From Vibrio sp. 99-8-1 (GTDB lineage Bacteria; Pseudomonadota; Gammaproteobacteria; Enterobacterales; Vibrionaceae): DNA of 64,000 nucleotides. The notes under the pieces were generated by a model. The model worked only from the letters and a program-made list of their open reading frames with translations. It ran no database searches and had not been told where the DNA came from. Shown one piece after another: positions 8,774 through 17,784 of the stretch. Every line of letters begins with the position of its first letter. Position 1 is the first letter of the stretch. The DNA is taken from contig NZ_VTXE01000006.1 of assembly GCF_013114595.1 (NCBI RefSeq), forward strand, positions 101,547 through 165,546, in the 5' to 3' direction. The position numbers and the translations under genes are program-made.

Positions 8774-8788
8774 CGCCTTCAGCTGCTT

Positions 8789-8893
8789 CCTTACTTAAAC
8801 ACTATATATTCAATTCAGTTTATGGCTTCGATGTATAAGAGTGTCGATGTAAATTCGATGATTCTAGAGGGAGTTCCCTCCCCTTTATCTTGA
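8789..8893 (+). pseudogene. Remnant of an M32 carboxypeptidase C-terminus
   Basis: In the frame ending at TGA 8891-8893, the translation contains IQFMASMYKSVDVNSMI. This closely matches AAQFMASMKKTVDVDAAI in the intact M32 carboxypeptidase encoded at 2.5-4.0 kb. The nucleotide match is also strong: CAGTTTATGGC is identical and followed by TCGATG. The flanking residues (PYLNTIYS against PSYTLGAMYA) are weaker. No other part of the gene is visible upstream, where the solute-binding protein gene ends at 8773. This looks like a decayed fragment of a paralogue. Confidence 0.6.
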
Positions 8894-9097
8894 TTATCCA
8901 AAAATATCTGAAATAACGGCAATATGCTGATAACGGATAAATAGATTGTAACTGAAACAGGTAAAACGTTAATGCAAACCATTTTTAGACGCACTTAAGC
9001 AGTTTGACTCCTGAAGTATTAATGACAATATGGTTATTTATAGAGCTCTTTTAAAATAGGCTATACTTGTTCTATTGTTGTTAAGCCTTTATTTGAT

Positions 9098-11566
9098 ATG
9101 GATTTTATGCAATCTGACTCATTCATACACCAATCATTGGTAAGAGCGATCCAAATAATATCGATTATTTGGATTTGCTTAGCAAACAATGTCGCAATGG
9201 CTAATCAGCCAATAACGTTAGGTATCTTGGCATATTTGCCAGAAGAGCAAATGCTAGAACGCTACCAACCATTGGCTGACTATTTAACCGAAGCATTGCA
9301 GAATAGAGAAGTACAACTATTGCCCTTGTCTTACACTAATAATCAAGTGGAGGCGGCCATTGACAATAATAAACTTGACCTATTATTAACTAATCCAAGT
9401 CATTACATCAAACTTCGTACCACACATGAGTTAAGCGGTGCAATGCTTACTCAAGTCGTCCTCCGCTCCAATGAACTTGTCAGCTCTTTTGGTGGTGTAA
9501 TAATAACTCATGCCGATAATTCACAGATTAACGCCTTAAGCGATTTGACAGATAAACATATAGCCGCCGCCGATATACGGTCCCTAGGGGGCTATCAAGC
9601 TCAAGCTTACGAAATTATTAAACAAGGCATTCAGCTAAAAGGCCCCTTCTCTTTCTTAAAAAAACACGATGCTGTCATCACCGCTGTTTTAAATGGAGAC
9701 ACAGATGTTGGTTTCATCCGTAGTGGTGTCATCGAGAGCATGGCACAAAAAGGCATATTAGACACAGCACAAATCAAGGTTCTGAATCAGAAACAGGATC
9801 CGGCTTTTCCCTTTGTCCACTCAACGACTCTGTACCCTGAATGGCCGTTACTTGCATTACCTAGGTTATCAGATAGTGATATTCGACGTGTAGCCTCAGC
9901 TTTGCTTGCTTTAAACATACACCACCCAGCAGCGAGCGCAGCAGAAATTGGCGGATTCAACCCTCCCGCTGATTACCAAGAAGTAGATAACTTAGCACGA
10001 ACACTTAGGGTTCCTCCCTATGACGAGGCTCCCGAATTTACCTTCAATGACATATGGGATAAGCACTTTCAATTGTTGGTTGCAATAGCGGTATCACTAG
10101 TGGTTATCGTGCTTCTAGTCTCCCTGCTATTACACCGAAACAAGCAGTTACGCCATAGCGCAGAGAAATTGCGCCGAGCTGCGAGTGTTTTCTCAAACAC
10201 AGGTGAAGGTATTTTCATTACAGACGCTAATGGCCTTATTTTGGATGTGAATGGCGCGTTTGAAGAAATTACTGGTTACGCACGTTCAGAAGTTGTCGGC
10301 AGAAGCTCAAATATACTGAAATCAAACTTACAAAGTCACGCGTTTTATCGAAGCATGTGGGAGACTCTAACGCGAACAGATGATTGGCAAGGGGAACTTT
10401 GGAACAAGCATAAGAATGGTGAAAACTACGCAATTCAGTTAACTATTGGTGTCATTAGAACTAATAATGGTCAAGTGAAAAGCTACGTAGCACTGTTTTC
10501 TGACATTACACAAAAGCTGTTTTTCTCTGCCATTGAACGCATTCGAACCAATGCCATGCAATCAGCGCTAGAGGGGGTTTCTTTAAATAAAACCCTTGAT
10601 ACCATCCTTAAAGATATTGAATCTTTAAGTACTGAAGCAAAATGTTCCATATTACTACTTGATCAATCAGGCAAGCATCTTCATAGCTGTTCTGCACCAT
10701 CATTACCAGAAGCTTATAATCAAGCGATAGATGGGATCGCGATTGGTGACGGTATCGGCTCATGTGGAACCGCGGCTTATCGAAAGGAACGCGTAATTGT
10801 TGAAGATACCCAACAACATCCGTACTGGGCAGCATTTAAAGAACTCGCGGCTCAGTATGAGCTTGGTAGCTGCTGGTCTGAACCAATATTTGGTAAAAAA
10901 GGACGATTGTTAGGCACGTTTGCGATTTACCACAAAACTCCCCGAGTTCCGCTTGATAAAGATCTTCGCTTGATTACCCGTACCGTTGATTTTATCAGTC
11001 TTCTTATCGAAGAAAAGCGCGCGGAATCTGAGCTTAAACGTTTAGCAGCCGTTGATGAGTTGACCTCTTTGCCCAACCGTCGTCAACTTCTCGCTACCAT
11101 CGATTCAGAAATTGCCCGAGCAAAACGTTATAGCACCCCGTTGTCGTTTTGTATGATTGACGTAGATTATTTTAAAAAAGTAAATGATCAACATGGGCAT
11201 GATGCAGGTGATCAGGTTCTAAAAGCACTCTCTTTAACCATGAATGAGTTTATTCGTACTACCGATATGGTCGGTCGGTTAGGCGGTGAAGAATTTGGCA
11301 TCATACTGCCGAACACCACTCAAGAAGATGCTTTGATTATGGCTGACAGGCTACGACTTGCGATCGAAAAGTTAACGGTATCTTATGGCGAAAAGTCTCT
11401 CAATGTAACAATCTCCATAGGAGTAAGCAGTTTTACTCAGCACTCAGAAATAGCACTCAGTAATGAGTTGCTCTCATTAGCCGATCGTTGTTTGTATTAT
11501 GCCAAACGCAAAGGTCGAAATAGAATCAGCGATACTCCAATAGAACTTGATGCTAACATCCATTAA
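9098..11566 (+). CDS. PhnD-like sensor with PAS, GAF and GGDEF domains (diguanylate cyclase)
   Basis: This 822-residue inner-membrane signalling protein has, in order: a signal/anchor region (1-36), a PhnD/phosphonate-binding-like periplasmic domain (about 38-300, beginning ITLGILAYLPEEQMLERYQPL), a transmembrane helix (about 325-347), a PAS domain (about 360-470), a GAF domain (about 490-645) and a GGDEF domain (about 655-810). The active-site motif is GGEEF at 729-733, so cyclase activity is expected. RTTD lies five residues before it and matches the RxxD inhibitory site for c-di-GMP feedback. It probably makes c-di-GMP in response to a periplasmic ligand. The 324-base gap upstream holds the M32 remnant and no other feature. 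Confidence 0.9.
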   Translation: MDFMQSDSFIHQSLVRAIQIISIIWICLANNVAMANQPITLGILAYLPEEQMLERYQPLADYLTEALQNREVQLLPLSYTNNQVEAAIDNNKLDLLLTNPSHYIKLRTTHELSGAMLTQVVLRSNELVSSFGGVIITHADNSQINALSDLTDKHIAAADIRSLGGYQAQAYEIIKQGIQLKGPFSFLKKHDAVITAVLNGDTDVGFIRSGVIESMAQKGILDTAQIKVLNQKQDPAFPFVHSTTLYPEWPLLALPRLSDSDIRRVASALLALNIHHPAASAAEIGGFNPPADYQEVDNLARTLRVPPYDEAPEFTFNDIWDKHFQLLVAIAVSLVVIVLLVSLLLHRNKQLRHSAEKLRRAASVFSNTGEGIFITDANGLILDVNGAFEEITGYARSEVVGRSSNILKSNLQSHAFYRSMWETLTRTDDWQGELWNKHKNGENYAIQLTIGVIRTNNGQVKSYVALFSDITQKLFFSAIERIRTNAMQSALEGVSLNKTLDTILKDIESLSTEAKCSILLLDQSGKHLHSCSAPSLPEAYNQAIDGIAIGDGIGSCGTAAYRKERVIVEDTQQHPYWAAFKELAAQYELGSCWSEPIFGKKGRLLGTFAIYHKTPRVPLDKDLRLITRTVDFISLLIEEKRAESELKRLAAVDELTSLPNRRQLLATIDSEIARAKRYSTPLSFCMIDVDYFKKVNDQHGHDAGDQVLKALSLTMNEFIRTTDMVGRLGGEEFGIILPNTTQEDALIMADRLRLAIEKLTVSYGEKSLNVTISIGVSSFTQHSEIALSNELLSLADRCLYYAKRKGRNRISDTPIELDANIH

Positions 11567-11774
11567 TAATGGTTTATCCAATTTTTATACAGTGTCCACC
11601 ACTTTTAAAATAGATCATTCCCCTCACCTATTTATTCTTCCAAATAATGCGTTTTATTGAACAGTACTTGCACTAATAGCATTTTTAATAGCCATTAATC
11701 TACTTCATGATATTGGTGGGCGCTGAGTGTAATGACCAGCGTAATAATTACAATAAACAATCCGGACCTCTCCA

Positions 11775-13667
11775 ATGAAGAAGTTTAAATTTCAAATTAT
11801 ATGTTCATTAAGTATCATCCTTGTTTCGGTTGTCTCCACCATTATATTTCTAAACCATCAATCCTTTAGTGCTGAAAGTATTCAATTAAACAGAGCGCTT
11901 CTTCGTCAAAAAAATCATTCGTTTAAAGCGGTACTCGAAGAAAGAATAAGCGGCTATCGCGAAGCGCTCTCCTCTATCTCTGTTTCAGCCAATGATGTTC
12001 AGAATCAGCAGTTATCTGATGAACTTATTAAGCAATTACAGCCTCTGCATCGATCGCACAAGCAGATTAGCCAAGGCATTCGCGTAATTAATAATGATGG
12101 TGATGTATTTAACCAAGACGGCAAACTGCTCGGCTACAACGTAAAAAAACTGAACCGTTCTTACTACAAAGCCATTTTTATAGATGGCGACGACTTTTTT
12201 GTCTCCGAGCCGATCACGTCTGCCTTAACAGGCAAAGAAATAATTATTATTGTTCAAAAAGTAAGTAATTCAGTAGCAATAGGAACATCTGCATTTCTTG
12301 AATCAGTGATTGCCCAGCCGAATCAGCCAAAAAATCTATTTTTGTATACTAGCAATGGATCAATATTGATCTCCCCTTATGCTGAGCTGAAGGGAAAAAA
12401 CATTTCTGATGTTCGTCAGCAATATAAAAGTTTCAGTAAAACGACACCCGAACTCAATTACAGTGCTGAACGTAATAATGAACAAATTTATTTCACTGCA
12501 TTCTGGGACACCATAGATATTAATGGTTGGAACCTGGTTACGTTTGAACGTGACAAAATAATTGAAAGTGCGGTCTCAAAACAATTAATTTATTCTATGT
12601 GGGTGATGCTTTTGTGCCTCGGATTAACCGGCATTATCGCAATGTACGTTATTCATCGTTTAGTGTTAAAACCCATCGGAGGCGCGCCAAAAGAGATAGA
12701 GGCCTTGATGGGAGACATGGCAAAAGGAGAGTTATCTTTAGCTCATGTTCAGCGTGGCCATCAGTCCAACACCAGCAGTGGCATCTACGCTTCCGTGGTT
12801 AATCTTTCTGATCAGTTTTCCAAACTGATCATCAGCTGCCATAAAATATCTGAGAACATTGCTGCTTCCTCACATCAATTAAGTACCACAATGCAAAGTT
12901 CATTAGATAACGCAAAGCAGGAACTAAATCAGGTTGAACAGATATCGACAGCCATAACTGAACTTTCATCTACGTCTTTGGAAGTAAGTGATAATGCCGC
13001 TATTGCCGAACAAAAAAACCGACAAGCACAACATGAAGTGATGGAAGGCATTGCAACGCTTCAACAAAACATACTTTTATCAAACGAAATCAACCAGTCG
13101 GTAAATGACACTGCCACACTTATTGAGGAGCTGCGCGAGTTTTCGATGGAGATTGGTTCTGTTACCGAAGTCGTCGACTCTATCTCTGAACAGACTAATT
13201 TATTGGCCTTAAATGCGGCGATTGAAGCGGCTCGTGCGGGAGAGCACGGCCGAGGATTCGCCGTTGTTGCCGATGAAGTCAGAGCACTTGCTTCAAAGAC
13301 CCAGCAATCTACCGCAAACATACAATCTATTATCGACAAGCTTCAAAAACACGCAGATAAGGCAAACAGTAATATGTGTCAGAATCTATCGTTAATCTCA
13401 GATTCAGTTGATCTTGCCGGTACTATAGAATCTACTTTTAAAAATATATCGGATTCAGTTGAATCGATTTCAGAAATGAACACACTGGTCGCCACGGCAT
13501 CTCAGCAACAGCATAGTGTCACAGAAGAGATATCAAGCAACGTAAATCGCACTTACGACTTAGTACAGGAAAATGTTGAGTCAGTAATCCAGATTCAGCA
13601 GGCTTCGACAGAACTATCAAAAATGTCAGAGACACAAAAATCCGAACTGTCGTTTTTTAAAGTCTGA
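11775..13667 (+). CDS. Methyl-accepting chemotaxis protein
   Basis: This 630-residue chemoreceptor has one transmembrane helix near residues 7-27, a periplasmic Cache-like ligand domain (about 30-270), a second helix (about 275-298), a HAMP linker and a cytoplasmic signalling domain. The conserved hairpin tip, [20 protein letters not shown], starts near residue 472. It would signal through CheW/CheA to the flagellar motor. The ligand is unknown. It follows the PhnD-GGDEF gene by 208 bases in the same direction but probably has its own promoter. Confidence 0.93.
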   Translation: MKKFKFQIICSLSIILVSVVSTIIFLNHQSFSAESIQLNRALLRQKNHSFKAVLEERISGYREALSSISVSANDVQNQQLSDELIKQLQPLHRSHKQISQGIRVINNDGDVFNQDGKLLGYNVKKLNRSYYKAIFIDGDDFFVSEPITSALTGKEIIIIVQKVSNSVAIGTSAFLESVIAQPNQPKNLFLYTSNGSILISPYAELKGKNISDVRQQYKSFSKTTPELNYSAERNNEQIYFTAFWDTIDINGWNLVTFERDKIIESAVSKQLIYSMWVMLLCLGLTGIIAMYVIHRLVLKPIGGAPKEIEALMGDMAKGELSLAHVQRGHQSNTSSGIYASVVNLSDQFSKLIISCHKISENIAASSHQLSTTMQSSLDNAKQELNQVEQISTAITELSSTSLEVSDNAAIAEQKNRQAQHEVMEGIATLQQNILLSNEINQSVNDTATLIEELREFSMEIGSVTEVVDSISEQTNLLALNAAIEAARAGEHGRGFAVVADEVRALASKTQQSTANIQSIIDKLQKHADKANSNMCQNLSLISDSVDLAGTIESTFKNISDSVESISEMNTLVATASQQQHSVTEEISSNVNRTYDLVQENVESVIQIQQASTELSKMSETQKSELSFFKV

Positions 13668-13698
13668 TTACTGGTACTCGCTTGAAGCAGATTTTACT

Positions 13699-13845
13699 CT
13701 AGCCAGTGTTGTTTAAGCTCTCTTCTACAATCGCTCCTATAGGGCTTATTACACTTTTATCGCCTATAGATAGAGATGTGCTCACCACTACTGACGTTGA
13801 AAGTACGGCTGAAATCATTACGATCAGCTTAGATAGCTTAGACAT
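13699..13845 (-). CDS. Small secreted or membrane peptide, hypothetical
   Basis: A 48-codon frame begins MSKLSKLIVMISAVLS and continues with a hydrophobic, small-residue core, so it looks like a signal peptide or single membrane anchor followed by ~20 polar residues ending EESLNNTG. CAGGAA lies about ten bases before the ATG. The frame is open upstream to 13920, but the ribosome-binding site supports the shorter form. It lies antisense between two plus-strand genes. I do not recognise a family. Confidence 0.5.
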   Translation of the reverse strand: MSKLSKLIVMISAVLSTSVVVSTSLSIGDKSVISPIGAIVEESLNNTG

Positions 13846-13981
13846 AGTTTTTATTCCTGTTTTTCTTTTCGATGGCAGCAGGATATCAACATGTTCTTTG
13901 GCAGAAATTGCGCCGTGCAATTTTGCAATGATTAATTATGATTACGGCACTTAATTCATATAAGGTAATAACGGAGAGAAA

Positions 13982-14044
13982 ATGTTTCGAAAGTATAAAA
14001 TTCCCGTTGCACTGTTAGTGCATATTCGTAACGAGTTGGATTAA
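13982..14044 (+). CDS. Possible 20-residue leader peptide or small protein
   Basis: A strong GGAGA sequence five bases before ATG starts a 20-codon frame (MFRKYKIPVALLVHIRNELD). The reading frame includes a 6-bp hairpin (TGCACT/AGTGCA). It lies 118 bases before the second DEAD-box helicase gene and could be a leader ORF or a free small protein. Support is limited to the ribosome-binding site. Confidence 0.28.
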   Translation: MFRKYKIPVALLVHIRNELD

Positions 14045-14161
14045 TCGGGCAAAAAATAGTCTTATCCTGCTAGCGTAAACTAAGCGGGTAAACACATAGA
14101 TAATTTGCTGATAGCTAGGTAAACTATCCAGCTATTATCTTAGCCTAGACCACGTAACTGA

Positions 14162-15418
14162 ATGACCAATGCAACCACTCCAGCCAACTTTGACCAGCTT
14201 GGCCTTATTTCGCCTTTATTAGCTCGATTAACTGAACTAGATTATCAGCAGCCTACCCCGATTCAGGCTCAAGCGATTCCTGAAGTACTATCCAATCGAG
14301 ACATTATTGCGGGTGCGAATACAGGCTCAGGTAAAACGGCTTCGTTTGCGCTACCGATGCTGCAGAAAATACACTTAGACGGGCCAATAAGCAGCAAAGA
14401 CGCTAAAGGTAATTATGTTACTAATCTAATACTGGCGCCGACTCGCGAACTCGCAAAACAGATATCAGACAGTATCAAGTCCTATGCCGTGTACTTTAAC
14501 GGCGCAATTAAAACTGTCGCGGTTTTTGGTGGCGTGTCAGCCAATACTCAAATGCTTGCTCTACGCGGTGGAGCAGATATTGTGGTTGCAACACCCGGAC
14601 GATTACTCGATCTCATCTCGAGTAACGCATTGAAACTCAATAGAGTTAATACCTTAGTTCTAGATGAAGCTGACAGAATGCTAAGCCTCGGTTTTACTGA
14701 AGAGCTATCACAAATAACAGCGCTATTACCGAGTAAAAAGCAAACACTACTATTTTCCGCTACATTTCCTGAACAAGTTGATCTTTTAGCGAAAGCACTT
14801 CTTCAAGATCCAGTAGAAATACATCTACAAAGTACCGACGCCAGTACTCTGGTTCAACGCGTCTTCACGGTAAACAAAGGTGAAAAGACTGCGGTCGTTG
14901 CTCACTTAATTAAACAGAACCAGTGGAAACAGTCGCTGATTTTCGTCAATGCTAAAAATCGTTGTGAAAACTTAGCAGATAAGCTGTGCAAAAGAGGAAT
15001 CAACGCAGATGTCTTTCATGGCGATCTAAGCCAAGGGGCTCGAACCCAGATACTTGACGCATTTAAAGCGGGTAGGCTTGAAGTATTAATTGCTACAGAT
15101 ATTGCTGCTCGTGGTATCGATATAGAAAAACTGCCGGTGGTGTTTAATTTTGACTTACCGAGAAGTCCTGCGGATTACATGCACCGTATTGGTCGAAGTG
15201 GTCGAGCAGGAGAAATAGGTCTCGCTCTTTCACTTATCGACTATCAAGACTATCACCATTTCAGTATCATTGAGAAAAAGAACAAGATTCGCCTTGAGCG
15301 AGAGCAAGTAAATGGTTTTGAAGTAGACAACGAAGTCAATGACGCCCTAGCCGCTCTTGAAAAGCCTAAAGCTAAGCCGGCGGGAAGCGGAAAGAAAAAA
15401 CGCAAAAACCGACGCTAA
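14162..15418 (+). CDS. DEAD-box ATP-dependent RNA helicase
   Basis: This 418-residue RNA helicase has the full motif set: Q motif (FDQLGLISPLLARLTELDYQQPTPIQ), ANTGSGKT, PTRELAKQ, TPGRL, DEAD, SAT, ARGIDI and HRIGRSGRAG. A short lysine/arginine tail (GSGKKKRKNRR) probably binds RNA. It differs from the helicase at 5.8 kb in motif I (NTGSGKT against QTGTGKT) and in tail, so the two are paralogues rather than recent duplicates. The following 124-residue gene is in the same direction, 118 bases away. Confidence 0.92.
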   Translation: MTNATTPANFDQLGLISPLLARLTELDYQQPTPIQAQAIPEVLSNRDIIAGANTGSGKTASFALPMLQKIHLDGPISSKDAKGNYVTNLILAPTRELAKQISDSIKSYAVYFNGAIKTVAVFGGVSANTQMLALRGGADIVVATPGRLLDLISSNALKLNRVNTLVLDEADRMLSLGFTEELSQITALLPSKKQTLLFSATFPEQVDLLAKALLQDPVEIHLQSTDASTLVQRVFTVNKGEKTAVVAHLIKQNQWKQSLIFVNAKNRCENLADKLCKRGINADVFHGDLSQGARTQILDAFKAGRLEVLIATDIAARGIDIEKLPVVFNFDLPRSPADYMHRIGRSGRAGEIGLALSLIDYQDYHHFSIIEKKNKIRLEREQVNGFEVDNEVNDALAALEKPKAKPAGSGKKKRKNRR

Positions 15419-15536
15419 AAACTCGCAAATAGATAGACAAGAACAAGTGAAACAAATTGAGATATTACAGCACAATTTAATCGCAGCGCTATGAAAGCAT
15501 AAACGTTGAATTGCTGCTTTAACAGGAGAACTTATA

Positions 15537-15911
15537 ATGACTCAAACAACAAAAACCATGGAAGTACCTGTTGCTATCGCTGATAGAGTTCAGGCATTAA
15601 TTGATGCACATGAAGCCAAAGAAAAATTTAATGCAGAGCGAAAAGTTGTAGTCAACGATTTATTGGCGATGGATGGTCTCAGCTGTGAAATGGCGGTTTA
15701 TAGCCTATCTCAGGATGAGTTACTCGATACATTAAGATTTGTTTATGAACTTTCTGGCACCAACAGTAAGTTTGTTAAAAATATCCTTAATCAGTCGCGA
15801 GAAAATCCTAAAAAACTGCTTACTGACTCGCAGCGCTCATCAGCCAAGAGCTTGTTATTCAATTTACTGAACGATCCTTCATTGATCTCTGCGATGAACG
15901 AGATCAAATAG
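15537..15911 (+). CDS. Conserved hypothetical protein (124 aa), function unknown
   Basis: I do not recognise this 124-residue soluble protein. It is mostly helical and charged, with MEVPVAIADRVQALIDAHEAKEKF near the start, a central LSQDELLDTLRFVYELSG segment and an asparagine/leucine-rich end. There is no signal peptide or membrane segment. AGGAGAA lies about seven bases before the ATG, which supports real expression. It is followed by a strong terminator. Confidence 0.75.
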   Translation: MTQTTKTMEVPVAIADRVQALIDAHEAKEKFNAERKVVVNDLLAMDGLSCEMAVYSLSQDELLDTLRFVYELSGTNSKFVKNILNQSRENPKKLLTDSQRSSAKSLLFNLLNDPSLISAMNEIK

Positions 15912-15930
15912 AAACCATTTAGCAAATTTG

Positions 15931-15956
15931 GGAGAGGCAACTCTCCTTTTTTGTTT
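15931..15956 (+). terminator. Intrinsic terminator with GCAA tetraloop
   Basis: GGAGAG and CTCTCC flank a GCAA tetraloop and are followed by TTTTTTG. This is a textbook Rho-independent terminator. Confidence 0.92.
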
Positions 15957-16180
15957 TAAAGGCAAAATAGTGCTAATAACCCACTGTTAAAAAGCCGTTT
16001 TTACTCACCACTGCTTCGCCTAGCACTATATAACGACAAATTCACCACTCTTTTTAATCACCTTTGATCTCTTACTATGTGATCCGTCAACTATCTGCAA
16101 TGAATGACATCAGATAGTATTATTGATAAGGGAAATGGATTCTTATCGATCACACGGATTAGCAAACATAGAGTACTACT

Positions 16181-16648
16181 ATGATAACGTTCTATCGTAA
16201 CTTCTTGTTGCTTTGGTCACTGCTGCTTAGTTTTTCGTCTAACGCTGCAGACGAAAGTTTGTATCTTGTCTATGACGAGAAAGTCATCGCGATACCTCTC
16301 GCTTCACTGCGCCTTCAATCAACTACTGAGCTCGAAATTTTCTCGCCGTTCCGCAATAAAGAAATCACTGTTCATGGTGTGTTTTTAGAATCGCTAATAA
16401 AACAGTACCTATTAATCAATCCTCAAAGTATTAAGTTGGTTGCCGTTGATAATTATTCCGTGACGATGAACAATTGGCAAGAAAGACACTGGTTACTTGT
16501 TACAAAAGAGGATGGCAAACCTATTACACTTCGTCAGCATGGCCCAATCCGGCTTATTGAGGTCGAATATGGAGACAGAGATCCGGCCAACTTAAGAAAC
16601 TTTAACGATTGGATATGGATGATTAAACGTATAGAAGTAATTAAATAA
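16181..16648 (+). CDS. Periplasmic molybdopterin-oxidoreductase-like small protein
   Basis: This 155-residue secreted protein has a signal peptide (cleaved near SFSSNAAD). The mature part resembles the oxidoreductase molybdopterin-binding fold: VHGVFLESLIKQYL, VDNYSVTMNNW and ITLRQHGPIRLIEV follow the family order. The cofactor-ligating cysteine of true sulfite-oxidase-like enzymes is absent, so it is more likely a sensor partner than an enzyme. Its stop codon overlaps the start of the downstream GGDEF gene (TAATG), so the two are co-translated. I infer that it controls the periplasmic side of that cyclase. Confidence 0.75.
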   Translation: MITFYRNFLLLWSLLLSFSSNAADESLYLVYDEKVIAIPLASLRLQSTTELEIFSPFRNKEITVHGVFLESLIKQYLLINPQSIKLVAVDNYSVTMNNWQERHWLLVTKEDGKPITLRQHGPIRLIEVEYGDRDPANLRNFNDWIWMIKRIEVIK

Positions 16649-17748
16649 TGGCTAATTTGTCTAAATCAAGTTGGTTTTGGGTTAGTTTGGCAAGCCTATG
16701 TCTGCTCATTAGCATTGCTTTTGTGGAGTTGCTTTTTTTTTACCCTAAGGCTCAACGTTACTTTGAAAACAGTGGCAATATTACCGCGCAACCCTTGACG
16801 GCTCGCTCTCGTGAGTATTTGCACAACAGCTTAGAACTCATTACCGCCTCTCCACTTAGCTCTGAGGTTATTGAAGAAGTGGGTAAAAACCTTGATCTCG
16901 CTTATGGGCACCTTAACGTTAACTTATACCTATCTCAGTATCCTTGTGCGTCCACTTCGTTAGGCAGAATAGACAACTTAAGTTTACAACTTGTATCAAC
17001 CTTTCCTCCGACATCTCAAAAATATACTCAAGAGCTGCTTAAGATACTCAAATGTGTTGAACATATTGAAATAAAGCAGGACATGAAAAAGTCTTCAATC
17101 GCTCTCAGTATGCTTGAGAATTTAAATTATCAGAGACAACTTCTAGCATGGGGCGCGCTCTTCGCACTTATCGCTGGATTGGTTTCTGTTTTGTTGCATT
17201 TAAATCAATCGAAAGTCATTAATCAAAATAAGAAAGAAAAAAATAAGTGGCTTAATAACGCTTTAAGGGATGCGCTAACCGGCGCATTAAATCGGCGAGC
17301 GTTTGATGAAGATTTGCCTCAATATCTGCTAGGGTTTAACCATCAATCTGAAGTGTTTTCGGTATTAATGTGTGATATTGACTATTTTAAGCAGTACAAC
17401 GACTCATTGGGGCATGTTCAAGGTGACAAAGCATTACAGGTCATCTGCCACACGCTTTCCTCAACCTTAAATAGTAAAGACAAACTCTATCGTTATGGGG
17501 GTGAAGAGATAGTTATTCTCTTAAGCCAGACTGATCATCACTTCGCTTTAAAAACCGCGCAACAATTACTTATTCAGATACAAAATTTACAACTGCCTCA
17601 CCCTACCAGCTCTTTTGGTTGCGTCACTATCAGCATCGGCTGCGCCACTATTGATGAGCCAATATGTAACGGAGAAAACATAGTCGAAGTCGCGGACCAG
17701 AGACTGTATCAAGCTAAGCAAGGAGGCCGTAATCAGATAGTCGCCTAA
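16648..17748 (+). CDS. Membrane-bound GGDEF protein (diguanylate cyclase)
   Basis: This 366-residue inner-membrane protein has a transmembrane helix near residues 9-31, a periplasmic domain of about 130 residues, a second helix (about 163-185) and a C-terminal GGDEF domain. The active-site motif is GGEEI at 284-288, a variant still compatible with cyclase activity. The upstream position has no RxxD inhibitory site, since NSKD occupies it, so product feedback is not expected. It overlaps the preceding periplasmic protein gene by one base, forming a two-gene signalling unit. Confidence 0.88.
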   Translation: MANLSKSSWFWVSLASLCLLISIAFVELLFFYPKAQRYFENSGNITAQPLTARSREYLHNSLELITASPLSSEVIEEVGKNLDLAYGHLNVNLYLSQYPCASTSLGRIDNLSLQLVSTFPPTSQKYTQELLKILKCVEHIEIKQDMKKSSIALSMLENLNYQRQLLAWGALFALIAGLVSVLLHLNQSKVINQNKKEKNKWLNNALRDALTGALNRRAFDEDLPQYLLGFNHQSEVFSVLMCDIDYFKQYNDSLGHVQGDKALQVICHTLSSTLNSKDKLYRYGGEEIVILLSQTDHHFALKTAQQLLIQIQNLQLPHPTSSFGCVTISIGCATIDEPICNGENIVEVADQRLYQAKQGGRNQIVA

Positions 17749-17784
17749 TTAATTGCTGCCCGAAGCGGTATTTATTGAAAACCA

